Assembly: GCA_946803715.1 (NCBI GenBank)
Contig: CAMPET010000235.1
Span: 60,930-109,626, forward strand
Source of the DNA: Beroe ovata
Taxonomy: Eukaryota > Ctenophora > Nuda > Beroida > Beroidae
Length of the DNA: 48,697 nucleotides
Reading direction: 5' to 3'
Each line of letters begins with the position of its first letter. Position 1 is the first letter of the stretch. The notes below the pieces were generated by a model. It was not told the origin of the DNA. It was given only the letters and a program-made list of their open reading frames with translations, and ran no database searches. The translations under genes and the position numbers were made by a program. Positions 1 through 10,229 of this stretch are shown here, one piece after another.

Positions 1-327
1 AGGCCTGTATCTCTGATGTTTGTTTCTCTGAGTAACTAGCGGCGTGTCTGTGCTTGTGTCCCTGTATGTTGTCTGTGTGTGTGTTTGTCAGTGAGTGTGT
101 GTGTGCTGTGTTTGTTTGTCTGAGTTTGGGTGATTCAAAGAGGGATACATTATCCTTAATTTGGATCTCCATAGATGTTATCATTGGTTACACAGCAAGG
201 CTACTAATTAAAGGTCTGTGTACTGTGTACACTGCTTATCTGATATCAACTTATTAGATATCTATAATTCATTGTGTATTAATTGCTGTAGTATTATAGT
301 TGGTGCTCCCAACATCATGGAACTATG

Positions 328-802
328 TACACTCAGTTTTTTCTATAAGAACCTCTCTATAAGAAACTGAGCCTAGGATTTCTGAAAATTTAAGAAACTT
401 AGCCTAGGATCCTGGAAAAATTAAGAAACTCCGTTGATTTACAATTAAGAAACTAAGAAACTTTGAGCCTAAAATTCTCAAATTTGTGTACAGAATCCTA
501 GTACAACGATAATACTATCAACAGAAAACGTCTGGCTCCTGGGGGCTGCGCCCCCAGACCCCCGCCCCTTAACTTTTATCCGTATGCCAGACATCTGCCA
601 CTTCTGATCGGCATTTTGAGAGCACCGATGGTATAGACTACTAAATTTAGTACAACTATATTGGCTCAAGTAAGTTTCGAAAATTCCTATAGGATACAGA
701 AATAAGAAACTGTTAAGAAACTTGTAGGCTCAAAATTGCGGAAAAATAAGAAACCTCTAGCCTAGGATTTTGATAAGTTTCTTATAAAAAAAACTGAGTG
801 TA
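328..802. mobile_element. MITE-like element with ~25-bp terminal inverted repeats
   Basis: The left end at 328-353 (TACACTCAGTTTTTT followed by CTATAAGAA) is mirrored on the opposite strand at 777-802 (ending AAACTGAGTGTA). No coding sequence is seen between them. The interior is built from repeated words of the type AAGAAACT-GAGCCTAGGAT on one side and their counterparts near 690-770, plus a GC-rich palindrome near 540-556 (GGGGGCTGCGCCCCC). The ends begin and finish with TA, which would suit a mariner-like TA target duplication, but family assignment is an inference. Confidence 0.6.
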
Positions 803-1779
803 AGGTAATTGAGTTCCTGCCTAACCTTTTTATCATGAATCAATAGGTATTCGTATTTTCTCAATTTCCAAATGATGTCAGTGTTGTTCTCCTCATATCT
901 CTCACAATATCTACCGAAAACTCGACCTGATCGTTAAAGAAATGCATTGCAAATTCTTCAATTTTTGTGTCCAGACATTGCTGATTCATGCATAGGTAGT
1001 TATTATGCACAATGCAGGTATTATATAGCACCATGATTGCCATCGTATCGTATAATAGCCTAGATCTGCAGGTAGTTGAAATATAGGCGAGGAATAAATT
1101 GTTAAGTGAATTACATCATGGAAGATAACCCTGTACCTATTATAGACAATAGACATGGTAATGGGATCAAATTGATAACACTCCTGTATCAGGTTTTTCT
1201 TTGCGGACAAACGCTATTTTGCTCCCTCTATAATTAATTAATTATGTTGGGGGAAATCCGGAAACGATCATCTCCCATGATCTGATTTCCCTTGTATTAT
1301 TTATCATTTCATGATGATATTCGAACGTCATGTATCGCAGCATTTCCTTTTATTCCCTAATTTCCATCCCAAGATTCCGTGGATTACCATAAAAATAAAA
1401 GACGTTGAGAATGTCTCACTGATCCGCTGTATCAAACTCTAGAAGGTAGCTGAGGTAGCTAAAACTAGGAGATTTTTAGTTAGTTTAATTTCCACGTCAT
1501 GATGCAGTGGCAGGATCGGCTACTGAGAGAGGTTAGGGGGATTGATAATGACTATGAACCCTATAATATGAATCCCTATAATCTATATGAATCCTTATAC
1601 GAATCCCTAAATGAATCTCAGAAACGCGCATTTCAGCGCGATTCTGGGATATGAAGGGAAAGGGTATTTCCATCTTTAGTGTTCAATCTGACAGACAGGG
1701 CTGTAACCAGCATGGTCACACTGACGCAACAGTTTGAGTTGCTAGATTGTATGGATCATTTTGCTGGTGATATGAGTAT
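803..1779. other. AT-rich non-coding stretch
   Basis: No convincing gene. ORFs here are under 75 codons and show no recognisable motif. Around 1558-1615 there is a short degenerate repeat of GAATCCCTATAA-like words, and near 1624-1642 a small CGCGCATTTCAGCGCG hairpin. Confidence 0.5.
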
Positions 1780-1893
1780 GTGTTTGTCTGTGTTTGCGTG
1801 TATGCGTGTGTTTGTGTCTGTGTGTTCGTGTATGCGTGTGTCTGTGTGTGCGTGTATGCGTGTGTGTGTGTGTGTGTGTGTGTGCTGTGTGTG
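1780..1893. repeat. GT-rich microsatellite with GTGTATGC interruptions
   Basis: The run begins with TGTGTTTGTCTGTGTTTGCGTGTATGC-type variants and tightens into pure (GT)n at about 1856-1883. Apparent cysteine/valine ORFs over it are translation of the repeat and are not genes. Confidence 0.9.
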
Positions 1894-1899
1894 GTGGTG

Positions 1900-2927
1900 G
1901 TAACGGCTCCGTTACTACTGCTCTACTGCTCACAAGTCACAAGTTTGTAATATTTGTTGTTGCTAGAGACATTTTCAGTATCACTGTTCGCATGATGAAA
2001 GCCTGGGATTTTGCTTTGTGATCAATTGAATTTGAATGAATTTCGCGACTTGTAATCCAATTTGTACGTGACATCAAAAATAACGGTGCCGTGTAAGCAG
2101 TAGGCATATAACAATACTAATGCAATATGCACATTGAATCAAATATTTATATTCACATTTCATTGTGCATCTGAACTCGCAAATTCTGTTAGTACCTATC
2201 CTGTATCATGTATCATCTATCTTTGTCACGAATTGCACGTGCAAGTTTTGAGAGAAAGTGAACGTTGCTATGGTAACACTGTAGAAGCGAACAGCTGCAC
2301 GAAGCTCATTTCTGATGATCATGCTCCGATTACGTTGTCCTCTCTGTTGATAGGAATTCAGCAATGGTGATTTTACTGTTGAGGTCTAGGCTTTGGGTGT
2401 ACTGTTCTTTATGAATTTTTGGCCTATTATCATAGAAATTCAAATACGCTTAAATACTTACTTATGCAACACAAATAAGCGGAAGTCAAACAACTGGTCA
2501 GTGGTCAAGTCAAGTAACGCCTATGCGCGGCTAAAGCCACTCTATTGCTGTTTTGCGTGTACGTCTGTTCGTTAACATAAGTGTGGTGTTGTCGTTTCAA
2601 ATATACGTGTTTCAATTTACGTCCTGTTACCATATCCAATGGGTAGTGTATCACGCCGTCTTGACGGGTTTTCTAGCTTTCAATAATGTTAATCCGGCAG
2701 ATGCTTTCTTGAGAACATTACTTTTTCTACGGATATCATGAAATTACAAATAAGATTTGTGATCAATGGCTACTATCAGTCACCTGGGTAACAGTAATGA
2801 AGTGTCTTGCAGGAGAACGTCCATCTAACACGTAGAAGATCTACGAAACACGTGCACTGATCTTGTCAGCATTTTCAAATGTCATGGTAACATAATATGA
2901 AGACGGAGTTACTATGGAAACCAATGA
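1900..2927. other. Non-coding stretch, nothing recognised
   Basis: Both strands carry only short, motif-free ORFs. I see no repeat longer than a few bases and no homology to the elements elsewhere in the window. Confidence 0.4.
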
Positions 2928-2930
2928 ATG

Positions 2931-2974
2931 ACGTGTACCTATCACGTGTACCTATCACGTGTACCTATCACGTG
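2931..2974. repeat. 13-bp tandem repeat carrying CACGTG
   Basis: The unit ATCACGTGTACCT is repeated about three and a half times, placing CACGTG E-box hexamers at a regular 13-bp spacing. Further CACGTG/TCACGTGA words follow at 2990-2996 and 3124-3130. Regular spacing could make it a multi-site bHLH target, but no gene start is evident nearby. Confidence 0.8.
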
Positions 2975-3595
2975 CCACCACTCTGATATCACGTGATGGG
3001 AAGTTGGGGGTGAAACCTCCCAAATACAGTATACACGAGATATACTGGTCTCAGTGGTTCTACCAGTGCACGATGTATAGCTGTACGATTCCGTGGTATA
3101 ATCAATATGTCCGTTTGCGAGCATCACGTGACTATTATATTCTGCCCGACAATTGCCACATGTTCCACATAATATCGCCGATTTTCATCGTGTCTTTCAT
3201 GGTAAATCAACTATATATCCATCTATAACAGCTACCACATAACATATCAAGAAAGAAGACCTACGAAAGACGTTTATAAATTGAGGCATAAGAAGTTCGC
3301 ACATTTTTCTGTCACTCTGCCCTGTTGACGCCCAGATTATATTTTATATACCAACTAGGTGTAGTGAAACAACTCACCTGTTCAACTTTAAACAAGTCGG
3401 CGGCCTGAGGAATGGGTAGGCCGCGGATTACCATATTTCATCGTCCTTCCAATTTCTGTTCTAAGCAATCTCGCGGCTCCTCAGTTTCGTGTACATATCA
3501 TACTGATCAACAGTGCTCCGTGTATTTTTGTACATTTATAGGTGTTGATGTCACTTGACTGTTGCTACTCGCCGGTTTCAGCCGCACACTCATAC
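2975..3595. other. Non-coding stretch, nothing recognised
   Basis: Short ORFs only (at most 89 codons, no motif). Apart from scattered CACGTG words nothing stands out. Confidence 0.4.
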
Positions 3596-3596
3596 A

Positions 3597-3706
3597 CTGT
3601 CAAAACCCGCTCTCCGCATTTCTCCTGACTGTCAAAACCCGCTTTCCGCATTTCTCCTGACTATCAAAACCAACTCTCCGCATTTCTCCTGACTGTCAAA
3701 ACCCAC
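3597..3706. repeat. 33-bp tandem repeat, about 3.5 units, ending at a single N
   Basis: Units begin CTGTCAAAACCCGCTCTCCG and finish CATTTCTCCTGA. Single-base differences separate units. The array ends abruptly at the N at 3707, so its true length is unknown. Confidence 0.85.
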
Positions 3707-3707
3707 N

Positions 3708-3799
3708 CGCGGCATATTCGTCAGACTGCCGCCACCTCGCTAGAAAAAGCTACAGTGTTTCTACAAGTGAGATGGCGGCAGTCTGACGAATATGCCGCG
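3708..3799. repeat. 33-bp inverted repeat (hairpin) next to a single N
   Basis: Arms are 3708-3740 and 3767-3799, matching at 31 of 33 positions around a 26-base loop. The arm starts CGCGGCATATTCGTCAGACT. The sequence starts immediately after the N at 3707. It could be the tip of a foldback element or a join artefact. Confidence 0.8.
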
Positions 3800-4362
3800 T
3801 TCTTTTTCATATCACAGACTTTAAAATAAAGAACGCACAGATGCTGCGGACTACAACAACCAAATCTCATTTGGTTTTGGGAAAAATATCCTCTATTTGA
3901 TTTGTCTGAACAGGTAATCTGGTGTACCCTACTGTATCTCGTACATCTGTCTGGTACCCTGTCATAGATGATGTAATGGAGTAGTCTAGAAGTCACGACA
4001 AATTTCCGCGCATTCATTGGCAGTTTTCCAACTCTGGGAAACAAATTTGGTGATAACCTATTGAAGATCAGTCGCGTGCACTGCCTGTATCGCAACACTC
4101 CCTATATTATCTTATTATGTAACAATCGCGACGGTTTAACTGCAATGTTATTAACGAATTGAATAGTGACTGAGATTGCTACTTATCACGGCTGAAAGAT
4201 CCCAGGATTCTTTAGTTTTTACTCTATGATTCTGGCAAGACCAAACTAGTAAATCTTGTCTATATACCAATGTAGAGCTGACTACCTCCTTGTTTCTTTG
4301 TTCGGGATCAGTGTGTAACTTTGCTCGTTTATTTGATATTTCGCTTGCGGAATCTTACAATA
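3800..4362. other. Non-coding stretch, nothing recognised
   Basis: A 125-codon minus-strand ORF (3721-4098) overlaps the hairpin and has no recognisable domain; I regard it as chance. Confidence 0.4.
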
Positions 4363-4440
4363 GGGGTCATTCATAAGCTAAAACTCATACTCGACTTGTG
4401 AGATAATCCCACGATTTGCCCTAACAAGGATTTTCCCTAA
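4363..4440 (+). mobile_element. Solo Harbinger-type terminus (GGGGTCATTCATAA)
   Basis: The 14-mer at 4363-4376 is the same terminal sequence that closes the Harbinger copy at 25521 (opposite orientation) and a further terminus at 26504. Similarity continues inward for roughly 55 bp (TGAGATAATC-type sequence). The other end of this copy is not found, so it is a relic or a non-autonomous derivative. Confidence 0.55.
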
Positions 4441-4569
4441 CAACTCCCATTCCTTCCTCTAGGGTATGATGTAGAACACACACACATTAAGGGATGATGT
4501 CATGTGACAAGAGGGTATAGCTGTTACACACGACTTCTACAATCTGAGCTGGTGCTGGAAAACCAGGGC

Positions 4570-4835
4570 GAGGTAAGTGTGTGTACTGCAGCTGTGAGAG
4601 TGTACTTGAGGGAGTATGGGAGTGTATTTGAGTGTATTTGAGTGTATTCGAGTGTATTTGAGGGAGTCTGGGAGTGTATTCGAGTGTATTCCAGTGTATT
4701 TGAGTGTATGTGAGTGTATTCCGCGAGTGTATTCGAGTGTATTTGAGTGTATTCGAGTGTGTTCGAGTGTATTTGAGTGTATGTGAGGGAGTATGGGAGT
4801 GCATTCGAGTGTATTCGAGTGTATTTTGTATCACG
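4570..4835. repeat. GAGTGTATT minisatellite
   Basis: An array of about 9-11-bp units, GAGTGTATTTGAGTGTATTC with GGGAGT and GTGTTC variants, in a higher-order pattern. The minus-strand threonine/histidine-rich ORF over it is a translation of the repeat. Confidence 0.9.
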
Positions 4836-4984
4836 GATTTGGTCATATGGACACGCACTATGATATCCAACACAAGCATTCAGCCCGAACGTTCTACCTT
4901 CTATTATAGAGACACGTCTTCAAAAATCAAAGAATGATTGTTCCCGATAATTTATTGATTCCGATAATTTGCAAATCGCCTCGC

Positions 4985-5045
4985 ATAACATCCTCAGCAC
5001 GTGATTGCACACGTGTTATCGTGTGACACGTGACATCACGTTATG
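4985..5045. promoter_or_regulatory. Cluster of CACGTG words
   Basis: Several CACGTG or near-CACGTG hexamers occur within 60 bp (AGCACGTGATT, ACACGTGTTA, GACACGTGACATCACG). This is the canonical bHLH core motif. No clear gene start follows, so a regulatory role is inference only. Confidence 0.3.
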
Positions 5046-5049
5046 GTAA

Positions 5050-5900
5050 TTGTATTGCTCGCTACACGTCTTGCAGCCGCGATATATAGGAAGCAAATAT
5101 ATTACACATCCAACAATAACATTGCGCCCTCTGTGTGCTGAACTTCCTTTGTGTTGGCGATTGTTTGTTTAATCATGAACACACGGGTACCTGCCTAGTG
5201 CCTACCTTAGATTACATTGGGAATTTCCTTTTTCCAAACAATCTGGTTTTTTGAATTCGACAAATTTTGATGAACCTTATCAGGAAATTCAACAATTTTG
5301 CTTACAATTCGCGCTATTCCCATTCTCTCATCAAGAATCATTTTGACAAGCTTATTAATATAGTAATTAGATTAGTCGATATTCTCGCTTTTCATTGAAG
5401 GAGTTTGCAAATTATGCCCCCTAATCCAGTTTTCGATATTTTGAATTGAATTGAATTGAATTATATTTTTACAGCACAATATCAATGAACATAATATACT
5501 TTTTTTCTGTTCTATAGAAAGACGCTTCTATGTTGTGCTGAGGGAGAGCACNTTTCCTAACTCTTGTTAACATTTTAATCTGAATTTATTGTGGAGATGA
5601 ACTCAATGTAGGCTCTAACAACTTCTTTGAGTTTTAGAGCTGTCCTTGTAGGGATATGAGAGCGTTTAATCCCTTTTTGCAAATAAGCAAATACTACATA
5701 GGTACATAGGTACTGACAATGAAGCTAAAATGAACTTTTATGCATATGGTACAAGTTTTCCACGTCATTTATAGCTTTATAGCATTAAATAGAACATCAT
5801 AACATCATTTTATCATTTCAAAAGCATTCAATCTTTGAAAAAGCATGCCGCTTGATCATCTATTTATCGCAAAAGTGGAAAAATCGGTTTTTCGTCAATA
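5050..5900. other. Non-coding, AT-rich; single N at 5552
   Basis: No gene-like ORF. A short GAATT run lies at 5444-5462. The single N at 5552 may be a contig join. Confidence 0.4.
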
Positions 5901-5923
5901 ACTCAAAAATTAAAGCTCTGGGN

Positions 5924-6000
5924 GCACGTTGCGCGCTGCGCATACGAGGAAGTACAGCATTTCATCAAACTCTCCGCGGGAGAATTCGAATCTCCTGGTA
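5924..6000 (+). repeat. Dispersed repeat A, copy 1 (other copy at 17473-17550, inverted)
   Basis: The words GCACGTTGCGCGCTGCGCAT and CTCCGCGGGAGAATTCGAAT recur in reverse complement at 17480-17550. Copy 1 begins directly after the single N at 5923 and copy 2 begins just after the 100-N gap, so both lie at assembly edges. Confidence 0.75.
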
Positions 6001-6164
6001 TAAGTCAAAAGCTGAAACAAAGCTGTTGAAGTTTTAAACAATGGGAACAATAAAATGACCCACCATTGAACATTCATTCCTAGAATATTCTCATTCGCAG
6101 GTAATATCAAATCTCCTGGCAAACAGTGTCCTGTGATAGAAGATGTAGGTACACAAAGAAACAG

Positions 6165-6690
6165 TCTAAACTATACACAATATGTACACAGTGGAACTGC
6201 ACAGTGGAATAAGAAGGTAGCATGCATGTATAGTATTCCTGTCTACTCAGTACCCAATGATGTGGGTCACGTGACATGTGGTCTATTCAAGGTAACAAGC
6301 ATGTGTTGTATACCTACATGTTCGACAGATACACTTTACAAATAGGACACACACACAAACACCCTCACACAAACACCCTCACACACATCCACATTCCAGA
6401 AACACACACACACTCACCACACACACACATGTCAAATTTATACACGAGGAAGCAGTCTGCACTGTATGAACGGTGTACACAAGTCAATAGTGTAACTACG
6501 CTGTGGGAGCAGAAGTTAACATGCATGTATACCCAGTGATGTAGGTCACGTGACATGTAGTCTCTTACAAGTTCCAGACAACAAGCATGTGTTGTATACC
6601 TACACGACAAATACACATCCCGAGACACTCACAAACAGACACATAAACACTTTACAGACAGGACACACACTCACACACGCACACACACAA
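6165..6690 (+). repeat. Imperfect tandem duplication upstream of the 1,105-codon ORF
   Basis: A block with GCATGCATGTATA, a TGATGTRGGTCACGTGACATG box and AAGCATGTGTTGTATACCTA occurs at about 6220-6325 and again at 6515-6605. Each is followed by CA-rich sequence with GGACACACACTCACACAC-type words. Tandem 5' units ahead of an ORF recall promoter monomers of some non-LTR retrotransposons; that reading is inference. Confidence 0.6.
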
Positions 6691-6763
6691 CACACAAATA
6701 CACACACACACACATACACACATAAACACACACACACAGAGGGGAGGACCAGCAGAGAGGAGG

Positions 6764-9700
6764 ATGGATCAGCAGAGGGACGAGGACGCGAGCGAACCGG
6801 TTACATCCGGTTACGAGGAGTGGATCTGGAGCAACAAGGTACACAACGCAATGAACTCATATCAAACCGATAATGAACTCTCGATCAAATCAATACTCCA
6901 GGGTGACTTACACACAGACAGTCACAAACATCACCCTGAACTTTCCTCTACGATTACACACAATATGACATGTTACATTGACACTATATTGGGAATGATG
7001 AACACTCTATTGACGTATGTGTGTAACCTGATACCTGAGCTTCTCATGTATGTTGAGAACTGGATACACTTCATACATATGAATTACACTCTATCGATTG
7101 AGCAGTATGCTAATGATTATATGAGATTATTGGAACATCAAATGAAAGTAATCTGTATTCCTAAGATAACGTGCTATAAAGGAGTATGGGAGCTGTGCCT
7201 GAGCACGTGTCGCGCTGCGCCTCGCACGTTTCGGGCGGTTTTTTGGGACACTTGCAGTTCTATCTATGCAGAATTGATCCACACCCTCACACTCATATCC
7301 GAATCAGCCAAGTCACGAATCGCAGCACCACATCACTTCATCCCTAACTCCACTCAGTATCACAATAAGGGGTTGCCATGTCATGGGAAGCTGACAATGG
7401 CAGTGGCAGGGATTAAACACCAGGAGGAGTCCTACCATCAGGATGGGAAACAAAATCGAGCGCTGAAATTCAGTTTCATCTTGTTCTTTCTTTTTGTCGC
7501 TTCATTTGTTCAGTCTGTTGCTCATTTCAACTCGAGTTCTATTTTTTGTTTGCCCGTCAAACCCATTTCCCTGAAGCAGTTGGACGTGGACTCTTGGTCT
7601 CAAGCTCACGCTGAACACCCTGTACTCATGGTCCACTCATTTGAGAAGCTCTCGGAGGATTTCAGCACTCCGCCACAGACACCTATAGCAGAAGGAAGAC
7701 GACCACGGACCAGCAGCCAGTTAACCATGGGGAAGTCACTGACACCGAATGAGAAGATTGCGAGACGAGTTCGCTCATGTTCCGGACAGAGTAGCAACTC
7801 AACACACAGCAAATCGAAGAGGGACTTCAAACCCAAGGCCGTGACTCGCAGTGGCAAGTATATCATGGACCGCCAGAAGAAATTGTGCTCACTCAACTAC
7901 ATCGAGGATTTCATGGGCTCTGATGAAGCAGCCAGCACACTCAACAGCCTGAATGTTGCTATCAAGAACTCGACCTTAGCCAGTACTCAGAGCGATATAA
8001 ACTTGAACCTTGAGATGACAGCCCCTGGACACTCAGAACTGACGCTGATTATCAAGTCTCTCCAGAAAAACGTCGAAAAAGCCTTGCAATCCATATTCGA
8101 CATCAGTTCTACGTTCTTCAAAGTTGAAGTAAGGCGTCTCTCCACCTCAAAAGAACATATTCCCTACGAGTCATACGCAGGAAGCAGCAGTGACTGTCCC
8201 AATCCCGTTGTCTCCATTCTCTCCCTGGGATCTGCCCGTCCTCTCAACCTGAAGAAAGGATCGAATACATCCCACAGAGTGGCTCTTCATCCAGGCTCAC
8301 TTACAACCCTAGCCGGGGAATCCTCCCTACAATACAGACATTCCATACCCAGAGGTGACAGTCCTGACCAACAAGAGCAACTGGTACTGTTCTTCATTGG
8401 TACTCCGAGTAACAACCTTGATGAGGAGGTACGACACAGTGACCACGGTTCAGACTCAGATGTCTCCACGAAGTCGGGATCCAGTGCGGTAACCCCCTCA
8501 GAATATGATTCAGCAGATAGTGAACGGGAAACTGACAGTGAAGTAGTCCCAATATCCCTACTAGAAAACCTGATACCTACAACCTCCATTCCACTGCATG
8601 ACTCACCGCTGGACCTTACTCTAGAGCGAGTCTCTGATATCCTAGACTTGGACCTTCAGGAACAGATCATGGATGAAGGGATGAGGGAAGAGGAAGCCGA
8701 AATCACAGTTATCCCGAACGAGCAAGCCAAACAGAAGTGTGTCACAATGGAAAACCCACAGCCCAATACGCTTGACTGGATCCAGCAGGTCATGGAGAAG
8801 TCTCTAATCGACATTAAACGAGACCTTCAGAACTTGAGAGATGAAGTATGTGGTCTGAAGAATGAGATCGCACTCAAATCTAACCCTACCTCCAAAGAGC
8901 ATACATCCATTAAGGAATCGGCAATACGATCAGTGACAAAGGAGCTAAAGAATCTATGGCAGGACAATTTGACAGCCACATCCCAAATTAAGATGAGGAT
9001 CAACGAGTTAGTTCATGATTTCGACGCAGCTCAAGTCAAGAGTGAGGAAGTTGACAAGAACATTAGAAAGTTGAAAACCGACCTTAAAAACTACTACAAC
9101 AGTGCGTTTTTCAGGGAAGACGGAAAACTCATCAAAGAAATCCACTCACGTGTCTGTCCACGGATTAGCCAACTGAATGAAGAAAGTACACCTAATCCAT
9201 TACACAATGTTCAGACAGCAGCTCAAGCAGTAGAACAAAGAAGAAGTTCGATTGTCGAGAGCGAATTTGGAAAGCAAGATTCTACTGTACGTCGCCACTC
9301 TGACCCAGGAAGGCCCAGTTCTCCTTCTCGGAAAGAAACCTCTAGGCGAAGCTGTGGCTTCACGATGACAAGTGCAATGCAGATGAGACCATTACCTTCT
9401 ATTCCAAACTCCAAATCTGAACGCACCCACACCACACAGCAAGACCTGGTTCAAAGACCTGAAAGGCGGACACTCTATCGCACTGCCCTAATAACTGACT
9501 CGATCATGCGGCATATCGGTGAGATGAACGAGAATGAAGCACTTGGTCAAACCCACGTCCTTGAAGTATACAACAAACGAGGAGCCTTTGGACTCAATGA
9601 CTCAGACATCAAAAGGAGACTCAGAGCCCTTGATCCTAACTTTGTTTACATACATCTTGGCGTGAATGACATGAGACAAGGACGAAGGCCAAGGGATGTC

Positions 9701-10081
9701 ATTCGAGACTTAGACGAGTTCCGGCGCCTCATCTCCAGAGAATTCCCTTCATGTAAAATCATTTTGTCCCTCCCTCTCCGTACTAGAAAAGCAGGGCCTG
9801 GGCACGACGATCTAAATGAGAAAATCATGTTCTTGAGGGAAGCCATGAGAGACTTTGTCAGTAGCTGCAATCCCCGAGACAGTCCTTTGGCAGAACATAG
9901 TGTGTTGATGAATACCAATGCAAACCTGGGGGATGATGGAGGTCTCTATCCTAAAAACTGTCATAATGATCTCATTCATCTATCTGCGAAGGGAAAGTCA
10001 ACTATTTTAAGCAATCTCAGACATCATATTCATGACTTCACCCGTAAGCAGCGGGAAAGGCCACCAAGAAGGACGAGATAA
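6764..10081 (+). CDS. ORF1-like protein with C-terminal SGNH/GDSL-type esterase domain
   Basis: A single uninterrupted 1,105-codon ORF from ATG 6764 to TAA 10081. The last ~200 residues look like an SGNH hydrolase: block I is TDS with the candidate Ser at 913, block III is GVND at 966-969, and a D-x-x-H pair is at D1069/H1072. A likely coiled coil lies at about 670-705 (DIKRDLQNLRDEVCGLKNEI), a hydrophobic segment at about 234-252, and Ser-rich low-complexity regions lie between. Esterase domains of this kind plus a coiled coil are known from ORF1 proteins of CR1-like non-LTR retrotransposons, and the lack of introns fits. No reverse transcriptase follows: homology ends near the single N at 10134. 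A host gene remains possible. The hydrophobic segment is unusual for ORF1, and translation might start further downstream. Confidence 0.6.
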   Translation: MDQQRDEDASEPVTSGYEEWIWSNKVHNAMNSYQTDNELSIKSILQGDLHTDSHKHHPELSSTITHNMTCYIDTILGMMNTLLTYVCNLIPELLMYVENWIHFIHMNYTLSIEQYANDYMRLLEHQMKVICIPKITCYKGVWELCLSTCRAAPRTFRAVFWDTCSSIYAELIHTLTLISESAKSRIAAPHHFIPNSTQYHNKGLPCHGKLTMAVAGIKHQEESYHQDGKQNRALKFSFILFFLFVASFVQSVAHFNSSSIFCLPVKPISLKQLDVDSWSQAHAEHPVLMVHSFEKLSEDFSTPPQTPIAEGRRPRTSSQLTMGKSLTPNEKIARRVRSCSGQSSNSTHSKSKRDFKPKAVTRSGKYIMDRQKKLCSLNYIEDFMGSDEAASTLNSLNVAIKNSTLASTQSDINLNLEMTAPGHSELTLIIKSLQKNVEKALQSIFDISSTFFKVEVRRLSTSKEHIPYESYAGSSSDCPNPVVSILSLGSARPLNLKKGSNTSHRVALHPGSLTTLAGESSLQYRHSIPRGDSPDQQEQLVLFFIGTPSNNLDEEVRHSDHGSDSDVSTKSGSSAVTPSEYDSADSERETDSEVVPISLLENLIPTTSIPLHDSPLDLTLERVSDILDLDLQEQIMDEGMREEEAEITVIPNEQAKQKCVTMENPQPNTLDWIQQVMEKSLIDIKRDLQNLRDEVCGLKNEIALKSNPTSKEHTSIKESAIRSVTKELKNLWQDNLTATSQIKMRINELVHDFDAAQVKSEEVDKNIRKLKTDLKNYYNSAFFREDGKLIKEIHSRVCPRISQLNEESTPNPLHNVQTAAQAVEQRRSSIVESEFGKQDSTVRRHSDPGRPSSPSRKETSRRSCGFTMTSAMQMRPLPSIPNSKSERTHTTQQDLVQRPERRTLYRTALITDSIMRHIGEMNENEALGQTHVLEVYNKRGAFGLNDSDIKRRLRALDPNFVYIHLGVNDMRQGRRPRDVIRDLDEFRRLISREFPSCKIILSLPLRTRKAGPGHDDLNEKIMFLREAMRDFVSSCNPRDSPLAEHSVLMNTNANLGDDGGLYPKNCHNDLIHLSAKGKSTILSNLRHHIHDFTRKQRERPPRRTR

Positions 10082-10229
10082 TCTGTTACCCCACTGCCCC
10101 ACCTTTCCAATTTCATGACCAAAAAATACTATANGCACTGCGATTCTCGTTTTCATAACTGGTCTTGAGAGACTTGTCATCTCCTGTGACCAGAAAGCAG
10201 CTGCTGAGAGTTCGGCTGCTCAGTTCAAC

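Noticed and set aside
1679-2021. Cys/Val-rich ORFs on both strands
   Set aside because: They translate a GT microsatellite and have no independent support.
2931-2974. CACGTG repeat as a CRISPR-like array
   Set aside because: Direct repeats of 13 bp without spacers in a eukaryotic context; it is a plain tandem repeat.
3721-4098. 125-codon minus-strand ORF
   Set aside because: Starts inside a hairpin arm, has no recognisable domain and no sign of splicing or repeats; likely chance.
4487-4879. 130-codon Thr/His-rich minus-strand ORF
   Set aside because: It is the translation of the GAGTGTATT minisatellite.
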